Shown here one piece after another: positions 17,993 through 26,598 of a DNA stretch of 64,000 nt. Within the stretch, counting starts at the first letter, position 1; each line of letters opens with the position of its first letter. This DNA comes from Staphylococcus condimenti (GTDB lineage Bacteria > Bacillota > Bacilli > Staphylococcales > Staphylococcaceae), in contig NZ_CP015114.1 in NCBI RefSeq assembly GCF_001618885.1, forward strand, positions 2,595,677 to 2,659,676, written 5' to 3'. The notes under the pieces are model-generated. The model worked only from the letters and a program-made list of their open reading frames with translations. It did no database searches and was not told the origin of the DNA. Made by a program: the position numbers and the translations under genes.

Positions 17993-18115
17993 AGTGGAGA
18001 TTTTATTTTTTGAATATGTACTGACTTAATAGTTTTTGCATTTATATAAGGATTAAATATTTTAATATTATTTAGATTTAAAGTATAATTTAAGAAAATC
18101 TGGGAGGTGAGCCGA

Positions 18116-18676
18116 GTGAATAAAATAACATTCTTAAATGATTTAGAGAGCGAGTTAAGATGGTTGCCCAGAAAAGAACAAGATAGAATCATGTTTAAAT
18201 ATGAAGATATATTCTATGAAGGGGAGCGCCAAGGCCGCTCTGAAACAGAAATATTAGAAAGTATGGAACCTCCTAAAAAAATTGCAAAAGAAATTTATGC
18301 ACAGCATGCAATAGATAATGCAGAAAGTGCTCCGAATGCCCAAAATGTAACGAAAGCTGTATTAGCCACAATCGGAATAGGTTTAATGACATTGATTATT
18401 ATACTGATTCCATTAATATTTGTGGTTATTATTATGCTAGCAATGCTGCTTACGTCATTAGTTTTAATACTAGCACCGATTATTATGGCACTTGCTAATA
18501 TATTGGATGGTTTTTCGCACTTCTTATTCAGCGACTTTCTTTTCTCAATCAGTTATACAGGACTCGGTATCATTTTGATTGTTTTAATTTTTAAACTTGC
18601 TGAAATTCTGTATAAATTAATCTTGAAATATTTACGATGGAATTTAAATATAATAAAGGGGAGCATACAAGGATGA
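18116..18676 (+). CDS. DUF1700/HAAS-type membrane protein
   Basis: 186 residues. The N-terminal helical domain (1-65; FLNDLESELRWLPRKEQD and YEDIFYEGERQGRSE, ILESMEPPKKIAKEI) is typical of DUF1700/HAAS proteins. Four hydrophobic segments follow from about 80. The start is a GTG at 18116 with GGGAGG eight bases upstream; the GTG at 18107 lies inside that ribosome site. It overlaps the next gene by four bases. Such proteins usually pair with a PadR regulator and a DUF4097 protein in envelope-stress units; no PadR gene is here. Confidence 0.75.
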   Translation: MNKITFLNDLESELRWLPRKEQDRIMFKYEDIFYEGERQGRSETEILESMEPPKKIAKEIYAQHAIDNAESAPNAQNVTKAVLATIGIGLMTLIIILIPLIFVVIIMLAMLLTSLVLILAPIIMALANILDGFSHFLFSDFLFSISYTGLGIILIVLIFKLAEILYKLILKYLRWNLNIIKGSIQG

Positions 18677-19509
18677 AAAAATTACTGATAATTGGAATAG
18701 TCATGTTTGTTGCTTTCTTTTCACTTGGATCACTTGTTTGGTTTGTGCATGATAAAAGTATCTTGCCTAATGAAGAAGTACATAAAACATTTTCAGATGA
18801 AAATGTTCAAGATATTACAGTGAGCGGAAAAAAATCGAATATTAAAGTTGTCCAAGGCAATCAGTTAAAATTAAATTACAATGGTGAGAAGCCGATTAAT
18901 TATTCAATTCATAATGGTATTTTAAAAATATCAGAAAAACAAAAAAATGATATTGCACCGTCTATTAATCCATTTAAAAAAAATAAGCAGAACATGACAA
19001 TTGAAGTTCCGAAGAAGAAGTTAAATGATATTAATGTTTCAACAGATGTAGGTGATATTCATTTCGATGGAGTCCATGCTAAGACAGCGACGATTTGGAA
19101 CAATATTTCTGATGTTAATTTCACTAAAAGTAAAGTTGATAGTGTAGAGATTAAATCTGAATCTTCTCGATTGAGCTTTAATCAAACCAGTTTCGACAAT
19201 GGTAATATTAAAATTGATAATGGTTCAATAAAAGGAAATAATTCTATCATCAGAGATAGTGTGTTTATCATCGGAAGAGGAAATATTAATTTGAAAAACA
19301 TGAAAAAAGCATGCGATTTAAAAGCATTTGCAAAAAATGGCAGTATTAATTTTGCTTATAAAGATAAACCTGAGGATACGTTATTGAAATTAAATCCATC
19401 TGATGGTAAAAAAATTGTGAATAACCCTAATTTTGAAGATGAAAAAACGGGTGATGGTAAAAATATTCTTGAATTTTACACCAATCACGGTGATATCGAA
19501 ATAAACTAG
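18673..19509 (+). CDS. DUF4097-type beta-helix protein
   Basis: 278 residues. One N-terminal membrane helix (LLIIGIVMFVAFFSLGSLVWF) is followed by short beta repeats (INVSTDVGDIHFDG, VEIKSESSRLSF, IKIDNGSIKGN, GNINLKNM), the pattern of DUF4097 repeats. The ATG at 18673 overlaps the DUF1700 stop (ATGA), so the two are coupled and probably work together at the membrane. The function is unknown; related gene pairs respond to envelope stress in other Firmicutes. Confidence 0.75.
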   Translation: MKKLLIIGIVMFVAFFSLGSLVWFVHDKSILPNEEVHKTFSDENVQDITVSGKKSNIKVVQGNQLKLNYNGEKPINYSIHNGILKISEKQKNDIAPSINPFKKNKQNMTIEVPKKKLNDINVSTDVGDIHFDGVHAKTATIWNNISDVNFTKSKVDSVEIKSESSRLSFNQTSFDNGNIKIDNGSIKGNNSIIRDSVFIIGRGNINLKNMKKACDLKAFAKNGSINFAYKDKPEDTLLKLNPSDGKKIVNNPNFEDEKTGDGKNILEFYTNHGDIEIN

Positions 19510-19517
19510 AAAAGAAG

Positions 19518-19547
19518 AAGCACGTACGATTTTTTTCGTACGTGCTT
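19518..19547 (+). terminator. Bidirectional terminator
   Basis: AAGCACGTACGA (19518-19529) pairs perfectly with TCGTACGTGCTT (19536-19547). It serves the DUF4097 gene and the convergent C45 gene. Confidence 0.88.
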
Positions 19548-19552
19548 AAATA

Positions 19553-20596
19553 TTATTTAGAAGCGAATTGTATTTTGGTATCAATATAGCCGTCAAACGA
19601 TTGTATATCTAGTTCATTGCCGGCTAACCATTTATTAAAATCAATTTGAATCGGTGTACCGTTTTCTCCTAATGCAATCCATGCCTCCATTGTTTCTGGA
19701 TTATACAAACTTGTATGAATTGTTCCAGACCAGCTACTGAATAATTTACTGTAAATTTCATATTCGGGATTATTAAATAATTCGAATGCTTTTCCTTTAT
19801 CCATATGAATATCAGTCTGTTTCAAAGTTCGCGCAAGACGTTCTTTTGATTCTTTAGTGTAATTTCTATTTTCATGTGTAAGTAATTTAAAATGATTGGT
19901 ACATGTACGATCGTATCTTACATTGATATCTCTTGGAGAAACTTCAACAATAGCATGATTTAAATTTCTATCCATCATAATATAACTGAATGAACTGCGG
20001 TGTGGAATTTCTGATAATAGTTGAATAGCTTCTTCTGTATTTTTACATAGTTCCAGAATCAATCTCCCAATCATGTAGCACACAAATCCATTAGCAGGTT
20101 TTTTGCGGTGCATAAAATTATAACCCATGGCTAGTCCCGCTCCGTTTAAACCATCCATTCTACCTGTAACTCTAGAAGTAGGACCGATTTGTGCATAGCC
20201 TCCGTCATTAGGTTGATAAAGCAGATAACGTCCATCATAAGTCGCTGGGTGATAATCATAGTTTCTTACAAGATAATCATTTCCTAAAAAAACAGTACAT
20301 CCGCTGTCTTTTTTAATAGGCGTAAAGCGATAATGGGCAAAGTTGAATACAATTTGGCGAATTGGCAATTCAAGTACTTCACGCATACCTATTAATTCTT
20401 CCCAAATTTGCGGCGCATAGGTTTGAAATATTGAATACGTTTCATTAACGTCAATATCAAAGCGAGGCAGCCGCTTTTTCCATTCTTTTTCTCTATTTTG
20501 AAGTAAACGTGTTTGTTTCATCCATTTTCCAGTTTCCACACCTAAATCAAAATGCGATCCTCGAAATGTCATGATATCCGATTGAACTTTCTGCAT
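19553..20596 (-). CDS. C45-family autoproteolytic acyltransferase/hydrolase
   Basis: 347 residues, N-terminal nucleophile fold of the acyl-CoA:6-aminopenicillanate acyltransferase type. The probable nucleophile is the Cys in KKDSGCTVFLG (about residue 99), exposed by self-cleavage. RNYDYHP and GRMDGLNGAGLAMGYNF are further family motifs. Natural substrates are unknown in staphylococci; amide acyl groups or choloyl-like amides are the family range. AAGGAGA lies eight bases from the ATG. It is a single gene. Confidence 0.82.
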   Translation of the reverse strand: MQKVQSDIMTFRGSHFDLGVETGKWMKQTRLLQNREKEWKKRLPRFDIDVNETYSIFQTYAPQIWEELIGMREVLELPIRQIVFNFAHYRFTPIKKDSGCTVFLGNDYLVRNYDYHPATYDGRYLLYQPNDGGYAQIGPTSRVTGRMDGLNGAGLAMGYNFMHRKKPANGFVCYMIGRLILELCKNTEEAIQLLSEIPHRSSFSYIMMDRNLNHAIVEVSPRDINVRYDRTCTNHFKLLTHENRNYTKESKERLARTLKQTDIHMDKGKAFELFNNPEYEIYSKLFSSWSGTIHTSLYNPETMEAWIALGENGTPIQIDFNKWLAGNELDIQSFDGYIDTKIQFASK

Positions 20597-20761
20597 TGAA
20601 ATATCTCCTTAATTTTTCGTTTTTACAATTGTCATAGTAATGTAATTTTTTATTAATAGACTTCGGAAATAATTGTGTATTACAATATAATTAGTAAAGA
20701 AACAGTGTAAACAATGTCAATGTCACTTGAAACGCGGAGTAAACGTTCAGGGGTGATAGTT

Positions 20762-20824
20762 ATGTTTCAAGATTATTATAACAAAGCATACTCTGCTGTA
20801 TATAGATGGTGGAGAGGCGTTTAG
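20762..20824 (+). CDS. Possible 20-residue cationic peptide
   Basis: The short frame MFQDYYNKAY...WWRGV has a good ribosome site (AGGGGTGAT) five bases before its ATG, a TATAAT at 20686-20691 and a strong terminator 18 bases after its stop. It is rich in Tyr and Trp with net charge about +2 and no signal peptide. The arrangement looks like a dedicated peptide transcript. It resembles no PSM that I know. It could instead be the coding part of a small regulatory RNA. No family is recognised. Confidence 0.5.
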   Translation: MFQDYYNKAYSAVYRWWRGV

Positions 20825-20841
20825 TCAGTAATCTTACAATC

Positions 20842-20888
20842 AACGAAATAATTGACTTTCCGTTAGGTAAGTAATTATTTCGTTTTTT
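20842..20888 (+). terminator. Terminator of the 20-aa peptide unit
   Basis: AACGAAATAATT (20842-20853) pairs with AATTATTTCGTT (20873-20884), extended by ACTT/AAGT, followed by Ts. Confidence 0.88.
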
Positions 20889-21034
20889 ACATAATCAAAT
20901 TATATATTTTACTTAAATTTTTAGTAACCGAAGTGCTTGAATTAAAACATATTGGGGTATATGTTTTAATGATGAATTTAAGTGTGCTATTATTACAATA
21001 TGCAGGCTATTATTTTTATAGAGGTGAAAGTAAA

Positions 21035-21208
21035 ATGTTAGACTTTATTAAAGGCTTTTTCAAGTTTTTCTTCGGCTTAGCACTTATCGTGTCATTAGTT
21101 GTTGGCGTAGGTGTAGCAGTATTTGCTTATGTCTTTAAGAAAGATTTTGAAGACATTGAAAGAAGAACAAAAGAAATCGTTTCAGATATTGAATCTGGAA
21201 ATGAATAA
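21035..21208 (+). CDS. Small membrane-anchored protein (57 aa)
   Basis: MLDFIKGFFKFFFGLAL leads into one membrane helix (to about residue 35). A charged helical tail follows (KKDFEDIERRTKEIVSDIESGNE). GAGGTGAAAG precedes the ATG; the longer frame from 20933 has no ribosome site. I do not recognise it. It has its own terminator and sits between the 20-residue peptide and the yolD-like gene. Confidence 0.65.
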   Translation: MLDFIKGFFKFFFGLALIVSLVVGVGVAVFAYVFKKDFEDIERRTKEIVSDIESGNE

Positions 21209-21217
21209 TTGAGAGGT

Positions 21218-21250
21218 AGCACTTGCTGGTTGATTCAGCAAGTGCTTTTT
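21218..21250 (+). terminator. Terminator after the 57-aa gene
   Basis: AGCACTTGCTG (21218-21228) pairs perfectly with CAGCAAGTGCT (21236-21246), followed by Ts. It may also end the convergent yolD-like gene. Confidence 0.9.
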
Positions 21251-21255
21251 CTGTA

Positions 21256-21660
21256 TTAAAGACGAATTAAAGAGATTTGAGTAATGTCTAATAAAGAAAG
21301 TTTTACATTTCGCTTTGTTTTTAACTCGTTTCCAATTAAAAATTGCTCTAAATAATCAATTTTTTTAGGCAGCATATTCATTATGAGAATTCTTCCTTCT
21401 TTAAAATAGCGTACCTGGATAGGGCATCCTTTGTTGAAAGCAATATCAATTTTTTGATTAAGGTCATGAATTTGGTCTTCAGATAATACAGGACGTTCTA
21501 CTTTTGTTTGATCTGTTACATATTGATGTAAACGTTCAAACTGTTCTGGTAAGGTGGCAAACGGTGCCCATTTTACCATTCCTCTTCCTTGCGGAATATT
21601 CGTTTCTAATTGGCTGCGTGGAATTTTTCGATAATCTGTTTCTGAATGTGAGTATTTCAA
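21256..21660 (-). CDS. YolD-like protein, SOS-controlled
   Basis: 134 residues. The segment IPQGRGMVKWAPFATLPEQF is typical of YolD-like proteins, which are often encoded beside Y-family polymerases in Gram-positive mobile elements and SOS units. The start is a TTG at 21660 (LKYSHSETDYR) with CAGGTGA about seven bases upstream; the longer frame to 21792 would run through the promoter. A perfect LexA box (21713-21726) and a TATAAT on the minus strand lie just upstream. No polymerase gene is adjacent; the nearest is dinB 33 kb away. Confidence 0.78.
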   Translation of the reverse strand: MKYSHSETDYRKIPRSQLETNIPQGRGMVKWAPFATLPEQFERLHQYVTDQTKVERPVLSEDQIHDLNQKIDIAFNKGCPIQVRYFKEGRILIMNMLPKKIDYLEQFLIGNELKTKRNVKLSLLDITQISLIRL

Positions 21661-21712
21661 AGTTATCACCTGCTCATTGTTCAAGTTGATAATTTTATTA
21701 TACGAACACTTG

Positions 21713-21726
21713 TTCGTATTTGCAAG
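21713..21726 (-). promoter_or_regulatory. LexA (SOS) box of the yolD-like gene
   Basis: CGAAC-ACTT-GTTCG is a perfect palindrome matching the Gram-positive SOS box (CGAAC-N4-GTTCG). It adjoins a minus-strand TATAAT, so bound LexA would block the yolD promoter. Confidence 0.9.
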
Positions 21727-21844
21727 TGCGTCTGTGCGTATTTTGAATATAAAGTTGAACAGCCAATATCTAACTATTATCTTTTTGTACAAGAATATCT
21801 TACAATGGTTAATAAATAATTAGTAAAAGAGGAGGGCTTAAATT

Positions 21845-22879
21845 ATGACAAAAGCAGGTTATATTGGATCTTATACAAAAAAAGAAGGAAAGGGTATTTA
21901 TCGTTTCGTATTGGACGAAGCGAAAGCTGCAATTGAAAAAGTAGAAACAGGATTTGAAATTGAAGCATCAACTTATCTAGCAAGAAAAAATCAATTTTTA
22001 TATGCGATAACAAAAGAGGGAGAACGTTGTGGCATAGCTAGCTTCCGTGTAGAAAATGATGGACAATTAGTTTTGTTGAATAAATGTTTAGATTCTGTTG
22101 AAGGCACAGGGTGCTATATTTCAGTATCGGACGATGGAGCTTATTTGTTTGAAGCGGTATATGGTGCAGGAATCATCCGCTTATATGAATTAGATTCATC
22201 AACTGGAGAAGTAGTGAGATTGATTGAGGAATTGAAGCATAACTATAAAACCGGACCAAACGAAAGACAGGATCATCCTCATGTACATTATGCGCATCAA
22301 ACACCTGATAAAAAATTTGTAGCTGCTTGCGACTTGGGAACAGATCGGATTGTTAGTTATTCATTTAATGAAAATGGATACGATGTAGCAGCAGTTTCTG
22401 AGTTTAAAGCAGGCTTTGGCCCTCGCCATATTGAATTTAATAATAATGGGAAATATGCCTACGTAGTGCATGAATTAGCCAATAAAGTCAGCGTAACAAA
22501 ATATGTAAATGGTCATTTTGAAGAGATTGCTAGTTATTCAACAGTACCTAAGGACTTCGAAGGTGAAAGTAAACTAGCAGGTGTACATTTATCACACGAC
22601 CAACGTTTCCTATATATCAGCAACAGAGGGCATGATAGCATTGCTGTGTTTGCTGTAAATGATAAAGGTGATGAATTAGAGTTTGTAGAAATTGTTCCAA
22701 GCGGCGATGAATTTCCACGTGACTTTAACATTACAGAAGATGATAATTATTTAGTTTGTGCACACCAAGAAGGAGATTACAAAGTGACAGTCTTTGAACG
22801 TCATCATGAAAGTGGCAAGTTAAGTTTAACAGATGGTCAACATCATGCCGCAGAAGGTGTTTGTGTAATCTTTGATTAA
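21845..22879 (+). CDS. Lactonase-family beta-propeller protein (6-phosphogluconolactonase-like)
   Basis: 344 residues with repeated propeller-blade motifs: [19 protein letters not shown] at the start, [47 protein letters not shown] and [22 protein letters not shown]. The family (PF10282, YkgB/Pgl type) includes the 6-phosphogluconolactonase of the pentose phosphate pathway in some bacteria; activity here is not proven. GAGGAGGG precedes the ATG. It is a single gene with its own terminator, upstream of sdcS. Confidence 0.82.
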   Translation: MTKAGYIGSYTKKEGKGIYRFVLDEAKAAIEKVETGFEIEASTYLARKNQFLYAITKEGERCGIASFRVENDGQLVLLNKCLDSVEGTGCYISVSDDGAYLFEAVYGAGIIRLYELDSSTGEVVRLIEELKHNYKTGPNERQDHPHVHYAHQTPDKKFVAACDLGTDRIVSYSFNENGYDVAAVSEFKAGFGPRHIEFNNNGKYAYVVHELANKVSVTKYVNGHFEEIASYSTVPKDFEGESKLAGVHLSHDQRFLYISNRGHDSIAVFAVNDKGDELEFVEIVPSGDEFPRDFNITEDDNYLVCAHQEGDYKVTVFERHHESGKLSLTDGQHHAAEGVCVIFD

Positions 22880-22893
22880 TTATAAATTAGATA

Positions 22894-22928
22894 AAATATC
22901 GGTGCTTAAATCGGCATCGATATTTTTT
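22894..22928 (+). terminator. Terminator after the lactonase gene
   Basis: AAATATCGGTGC pairs with GCATCGATATTT, followed by seven Ts. Confidence 0.85.
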
Positions 22929-22947
22929 TATGCAAATCAATAACTAA

Positions 22948-22968
22948 TGGTTATTAAAATGATAACCA
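22948..22968 (+). promoter_or_regulatory. Inverted repeat upstream of sdcS
   Basis: TGGTTAT-N7-ATAACCA is a perfect 7-bp inverted repeat. It looks like an operator for an unknown regulator. It ends seven bases before the cre site. Confidence 0.4.
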
Positions 22969-22974
22969 AAAGTT

Positions 22975-22990
22975 ATGTATACGTTTACAA
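22975..22990 (+). promoter_or_regulatory. Catabolite-responsive element (cre) upstream of sdcS
   Basis: ATGTATACGTTTACAA matches the CcpA consensus WTGNAARCGNWWWCAW at 15 of 16 positions. Carbon catabolite repression of a C4-dicarboxylate transporter makes sense. It lies 128 bases before the sdcS ATG. Confidence 0.65.
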
Positions 22991-23117
22991 AAAAGTAGTT
23001 AAATATCCAGAAAATTATGATAAACTTAATAAAACAATAACATGTTTATGCAATAGATATATTTATTTTATCTTATCTAAAAACGTAGACAGCTATTGAA
23101 TTAAAGGGGGGATTGTT

Positions 23118-24680
23118 ATGCTGAAACAACATAACAGTAATTTTTTCATGACAGGCAGTCTGACATTCTTTTCTAATAAAAAGAAAAATAAGCCTTATAA
23201 TTTAGGACAGTTGATAGGGCTTATCCTCGGTCCTGTTTTATTTGCGTTGATTTTATTATTTGTGCATCCTGAAGGCTTGGGTTACAAAGGGGTATTTGTA
23301 ATGGCAAGTACAGCTTGGATTGCAGTTTGGTGGATTACAGAAGCCATACCTATCCCAGCAACCAGCTTAATGCCGTTAGTTTTGATGCCGATTGGACATG
23401 TTATGGATCCAGCACAAGTTACTTCGGAATACGGTAATGATATTATCTTCTTATTTTTAGGTGGATTTATCTTAGCAATTGCAATGGAAAGATGGAACTT
23501 ACATACACGGGTAGCTTTAATTATTATTAACAGTATTGGAACAAGTACAGGGAAAATATTACTTGGATTTATGTTAGCAACAGGTGGTTTATCCATGTTT
23601 GTTTCAAATACTGCAGCAGTTATGATTATGATTCCGATAGGGTTAGCAATCATAGCAGAAGCAAAAGCATTAAATGAAAAAGAAGCTCATCAGACAAGTT
23701 TATCAAAATTTGAACAGTCTTTAGTACTTGCTATTGGGTATGCAGGAACAATTGGTGGTATGGGTACACTCATTGGAACACCGCCATTAATCATTTTAAA
23801 GGGTCAATACCACGCTGCTTTTGGACATGAAATTAGTTTTGCAAAATGGATGATTATCGGTATACCGACAGTTATTATCTTATTGTTCTTAACATGGTTA
23901 TATTTGCGTTTTATCGCATTTAAACAAGAATTGAAATATCTTCCGGGTGGAGATGCTTTAATAAAAACTAAATTAAAAGAATTAGGCAAAATCACTTATG
24001 AAGAAAAAGTCGTATTTACAGTATTTACAATGGCCAGTATCCTATGGATTATTCGAGAGTTTGTATTAAAACAATGGGGGCCGACTTCTTTAGTTCAAGA
24101 TGGAACCATTGCGATGTTTGTATCAATTCTACTCTTTATTATCCCAGCTAAAAATACAAAAGAGCATAAACGTATTATTGATTGGGAAGTTGCGAAAGAA
24201 TTGCCTTGGGGCGTCTTAATCTTATTTGGAGGCGGTCTAGCGCTTGCAAAAGGGATTTCAGAAAGTGGATTAGCAAAGTGGCTTGGCGAACAACTCGTTG
24301 CATTGAATGGTGTGAGTCCGCTTCTCATCGTTATCGTCATCACGATGTTCGTTTTATTCTTAACTGAAGTTACATCTAATACTGCAACAGCAACGATGAT
24401 TCTGCCGATTTTAGCCACACTCTCAGTTGCTATCGGCGTACATCCACTATTATTGATGGTACCTGCAGCTATGGCTTCCAACTGTGCTTACATGATGCCT
24501 GTCGGAACACCGCCAAATGCCATTGTGTTTGGTACAGGCTTGATTTCAATCAAGAAAATGGCCAGTGTCGGATTCTGGGTCAATATGATCAGTGCCATCT
24601 TAATTATATTAGTAGTTTACTTCTTAATGCCGTATGCATTAGGTGTTGATATTAGCGAACCATTAAAATTAGTGAAATAA
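23118..24680 (+). CDS. sdcS: SdcS, sodium/dicarboxylate symporter (DASS/SLC13)
   Basis: 520 residues, the length of S. aureus SdcS, with about 12 membrane segments. The two family SNT motifs are visible: FVSNTAAVMIMIPIG and EVTSNTATATMILPILA. The C-terminal ANAxxxPxGTPPNAIVFG-like segment (MMPVGTPPNAIVFGTG) is present too. It imports succinate, fumarate and malate with sodium. AAAGGGGGG precedes the ATG. The cre site and inverted repeat upstream suggest repression by glucose and control by another regulator. Confidence 0.95.
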   Translation: MLKQHNSNFFMTGSLTFFSNKKKNKPYNLGQLIGLILGPVLFALILLFVHPEGLGYKGVFVMASTAWIAVWWITEAIPIPATSLMPLVLMPIGHVMDPAQVTSEYGNDIIFLFLGGFILAIAMERWNLHTRVALIIINSIGTSTGKILLGFMLATGGLSMFVSNTAAVMIMIPIGLAIIAEAKALNEKEAHQTSLSKFEQSLVLAIGYAGTIGGMGTLIGTPPLIILKGQYHAAFGHEISFAKWMIIGIPTVIILLFLTWLYLRFIAFKQELKYLPGGDALIKTKLKELGKITYEEKVVFTVFTMASILWIIREFVLKQWGPTSLVQDGTIAMFVSILLFIIPAKNTKEHKRIIDWEVAKELPWGVLILFGGGLALAKGISESGLAKWLGEQLVALNGVSPLLIVIVITMFVLFLTEVTSNTATATMILPILATLSVAIGVHPLLLMVPAAMASNCAYMMPVGTPPNAIVFGTGLISIKKMASVGFWVNMISAILIILVVYFLMPYALGVDISEPLKLVK

Positions 24681-24685
24681 ATTAG

Positions 24686-24722
24686 CAAGCGCCTGTGACG
24701 AATCAAGTCACAGACGCTTGTT
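24686..24722 (+). terminator. Terminator shared by sdcS and the beta-helix gene
   Basis: CAAGCG-CTGTGAC pairs with GTCACAG-CGCTTG at 24686-24720 with one internal mismatch. The genes converge here. Confidence 0.85.
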
Positions 24723-24723
24723 T

Positions 24724-25836
24724 TCATTTTAAAATCATCGCCTCATTAGAAATATTTTTTAATTCAATTTGATTTATAGACAATTCAGGTTGGTTCACAA
24801 TGAGATGATTAATATCTTCCAAATGAATCAAATGTTGTGAATTTCCAAAATAATTATCAGCAATCAGTACATCTTGATGTTGAACGTTTTGATAGTTACG
24901 AATGTGTATAGCATCTTTTTTCATGCTACCTTCAAAGCGGTTATTAATAATATTAAGATCAGCGCCGCCTTGAGGACCAGTAACAATTCCTGATAGAACG
25001 TCGGCAGTATTCTTATCATCTTTAGTACCAAGAAAGCGAATACCTCCATTACAATCAATAAAATGATTATCCATAATATAAGTGTCTTTATATTTAAGTG
25101 GTGTTAACGCATAATCACTTGTTTGATGAAAAGTGTTTTTAGAAATAAAAATATTTGTATAGTATTTATTATTGCGAGAAGCATGTGACCCGACAGCACG
25201 ATTCCAACTATTAAAACCAGGTGTATCTGATGGGCCGAAATAACATTCAGAAATCGATACATTTCGGGTGATTGTACCATCGCGTGTGCCAAACTTCGGA
25301 AAAGCACCAGGTACTTGAATATCCAATTGAATTGCTTCAGAAAAACTGCGATCGCCATTCACATCTAAAAAACCTTCAAAATTGCAGCGTGTAATCACTA
25401 ATCCATCAACACCGCAAGCATCGATACCATGGCCCCCTACGACATCTTTGATAGTGACATTATATAACAAGATATCTTCTGCATGGCCGATACACATCGC
25501 AGTGTTATTATCTGGGATACGTGAACCGTTCATATCAAAAGTGCCGCCGATAATACGGATATGACTGTTAGCCTGGTAATCATGGTATTGTCCATAACGC
25601 CATCCGTTTTTCAATAAAGTGTCTTTGCCGTGACGCTGTAAGACTGCATTTTCATTTAAAAATAAAGTCGTTCCTTCAAAAATCGTCAAAGCACGTTTTA
25701 TATAAAATGTGCCAGCAGGGATATAAATAATACTGCCAGGGTGTTTTTTAGCTAAATTTAAAGCACGTTGCAAGGCTTTTGTGTCTTTATGTTTATGTCT
25801 TCCAGTGAGCCCAAAATGAATAGGGTTGATAATCAT
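24724..25836 (-). CDS. Right-handed beta-helix protein, pectate-lyase-like
   Basis: 370 residues. The N-terminal segment (DTKALQRALNLAKKHPGSIIYIPAGTFYIKRAL) is the start of the pectate-lyase-3 fold. A ladder of short beta turns follows (IRIIGGTFDMNG, ILLYNVTIKDVVGGHGIDACGVDGLVITRCNF and further ones). There is no signal peptide, so it seems cytosolic or released by lysis. Such folds bind or cleave polysaccharide; no catalytic residues can be assigned. I chose the ATG at 25836 because GGGTGG lies upstream; the ATG at 25866 has no ribosome site. Confidence 0.75.
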   Translation of the reverse strand: MIINPIHFGLTGRHKHKDTKALQRALNLAKKHPGSIIYIPAGTFYIKRALTIFEGTTLFLNENAVLQRHGKDTLLKNGWRYGQYHDYQANSHIRIIGGTFDMNGSRIPDNNTAMCIGHAEDILLYNVTIKDVVGGHGIDACGVDGLVITRCNFEGFLDVNGDRSFSEAIQLDIQVPGAFPKFGTRDGTITRNVSISECYFGPSDTPGFNSWNRAVGSHASRNNKYYTNIFISKNTFHQTSDYALTPLKYKDTYIMDNHFIDCNGGIRFLGTKDDKNTADVLSGIVTGPQGGADLNIINNRFEGSMKKDAIHIRNYQNVQHQDVLIADNYFGNSQHLIHLEDINHLIVNQPELSINQIELKNISNEAMILK

Positions 25837-25971
25837 TTGCTTCCACCCGCTTTCCAAAGATTTCATTTTTAAAATTAGTAAGATATGTAAGCTCGATAAT
25901 TTGTGTAAAGTAAGTTATTCTAATTATAAACAAGATAGTATTAGTATAAACAAAAATGGGGGTCGTGCATA

Positions 25972-26523
25972 ATGACAAAGCATGCTTTAATTGTTGTGGA
26001 TTATTCATATGATTTTGTAGCGCCGGATGGTAAATTGACTTGCGGCGAACCTGGACAAGCTATCGATGATTTTATTGCAGAACGCATGGAAACATTTGAT
26101 GCAAAAGGGGATGAGATTTTTATCATGATGGATTTACATTATGAGAATGACGAAAACCATCCTGAAAGTAAGTTATTCCCGCCGCACAATATTGAAGGCA
26201 CACCAGGCAGAGAATTATATGGCAAAGTTAAAGATGTTTATGACAAAATTAAAAATCATAATAATGTACATTTCTTAGATAAACGCCGCTATGATTCTTT
26301 CTTTGGCACGCCATTAGACAGCTTGCTGCGTGAACGTGATATTAAAGAAATTGAAATAGTAGGAGTATGTACAGATATTTGTGTACTGCATACAGCTGTT
26401 TCAGCATATAATAAAGGGTATGATGTTACTATACCTGAAAGTGGTGTAGCATCATTTAATCCAGCAGGTCACGATTTTGCCTTGGAACATTTTAAAAATG
26501 TACTAGGTGCAAAGGTAGAATAA
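25972..26523 (+). CDS. pncA: Nicotinamidase (isochorismatase fold)
   Basis: 183 residues. The catalytic triad of the cysteine hydrolase family is visible: Asp in IVVDYSYDF, Lys in FLDKRRYDSFF and Cys in GVCTDICVLHTA. Metal ligands lie in MMDLHYENDENH. It converts nicotinamide to nicotinate, which PncB (33.7 kb) and NadE (35.2 kb) turn into NAD. GGGGG precedes the ATG. ppaC lies 75 bases downstream; pyrophosphatase would pull forward the pyrophosphate-releasing steps. Confidence 0.9.
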   Translation: MTKHALIVVDYSYDFVAPDGKLTCGEPGQAIDDFIAERMETFDAKGDEIFIMMDLHYENDENHPESKLFPPHNIEGTPGRELYGKVKDVYDKIKNHNNVHFLDKRRYDSFFGTPLDSLLRERDIKEIEIVGVCTDICVLHTAVSAYNKGYDVTIPESGVASFNPAGHDFALEHFKNVLGAKVE

Positions 26524-26598
26524 CTATTTCGACTCGTGATAAAATAGTAGTAATGAAGTATGAATTACAAAATTTAATGACAAGGAGTGTCTCAGGAC

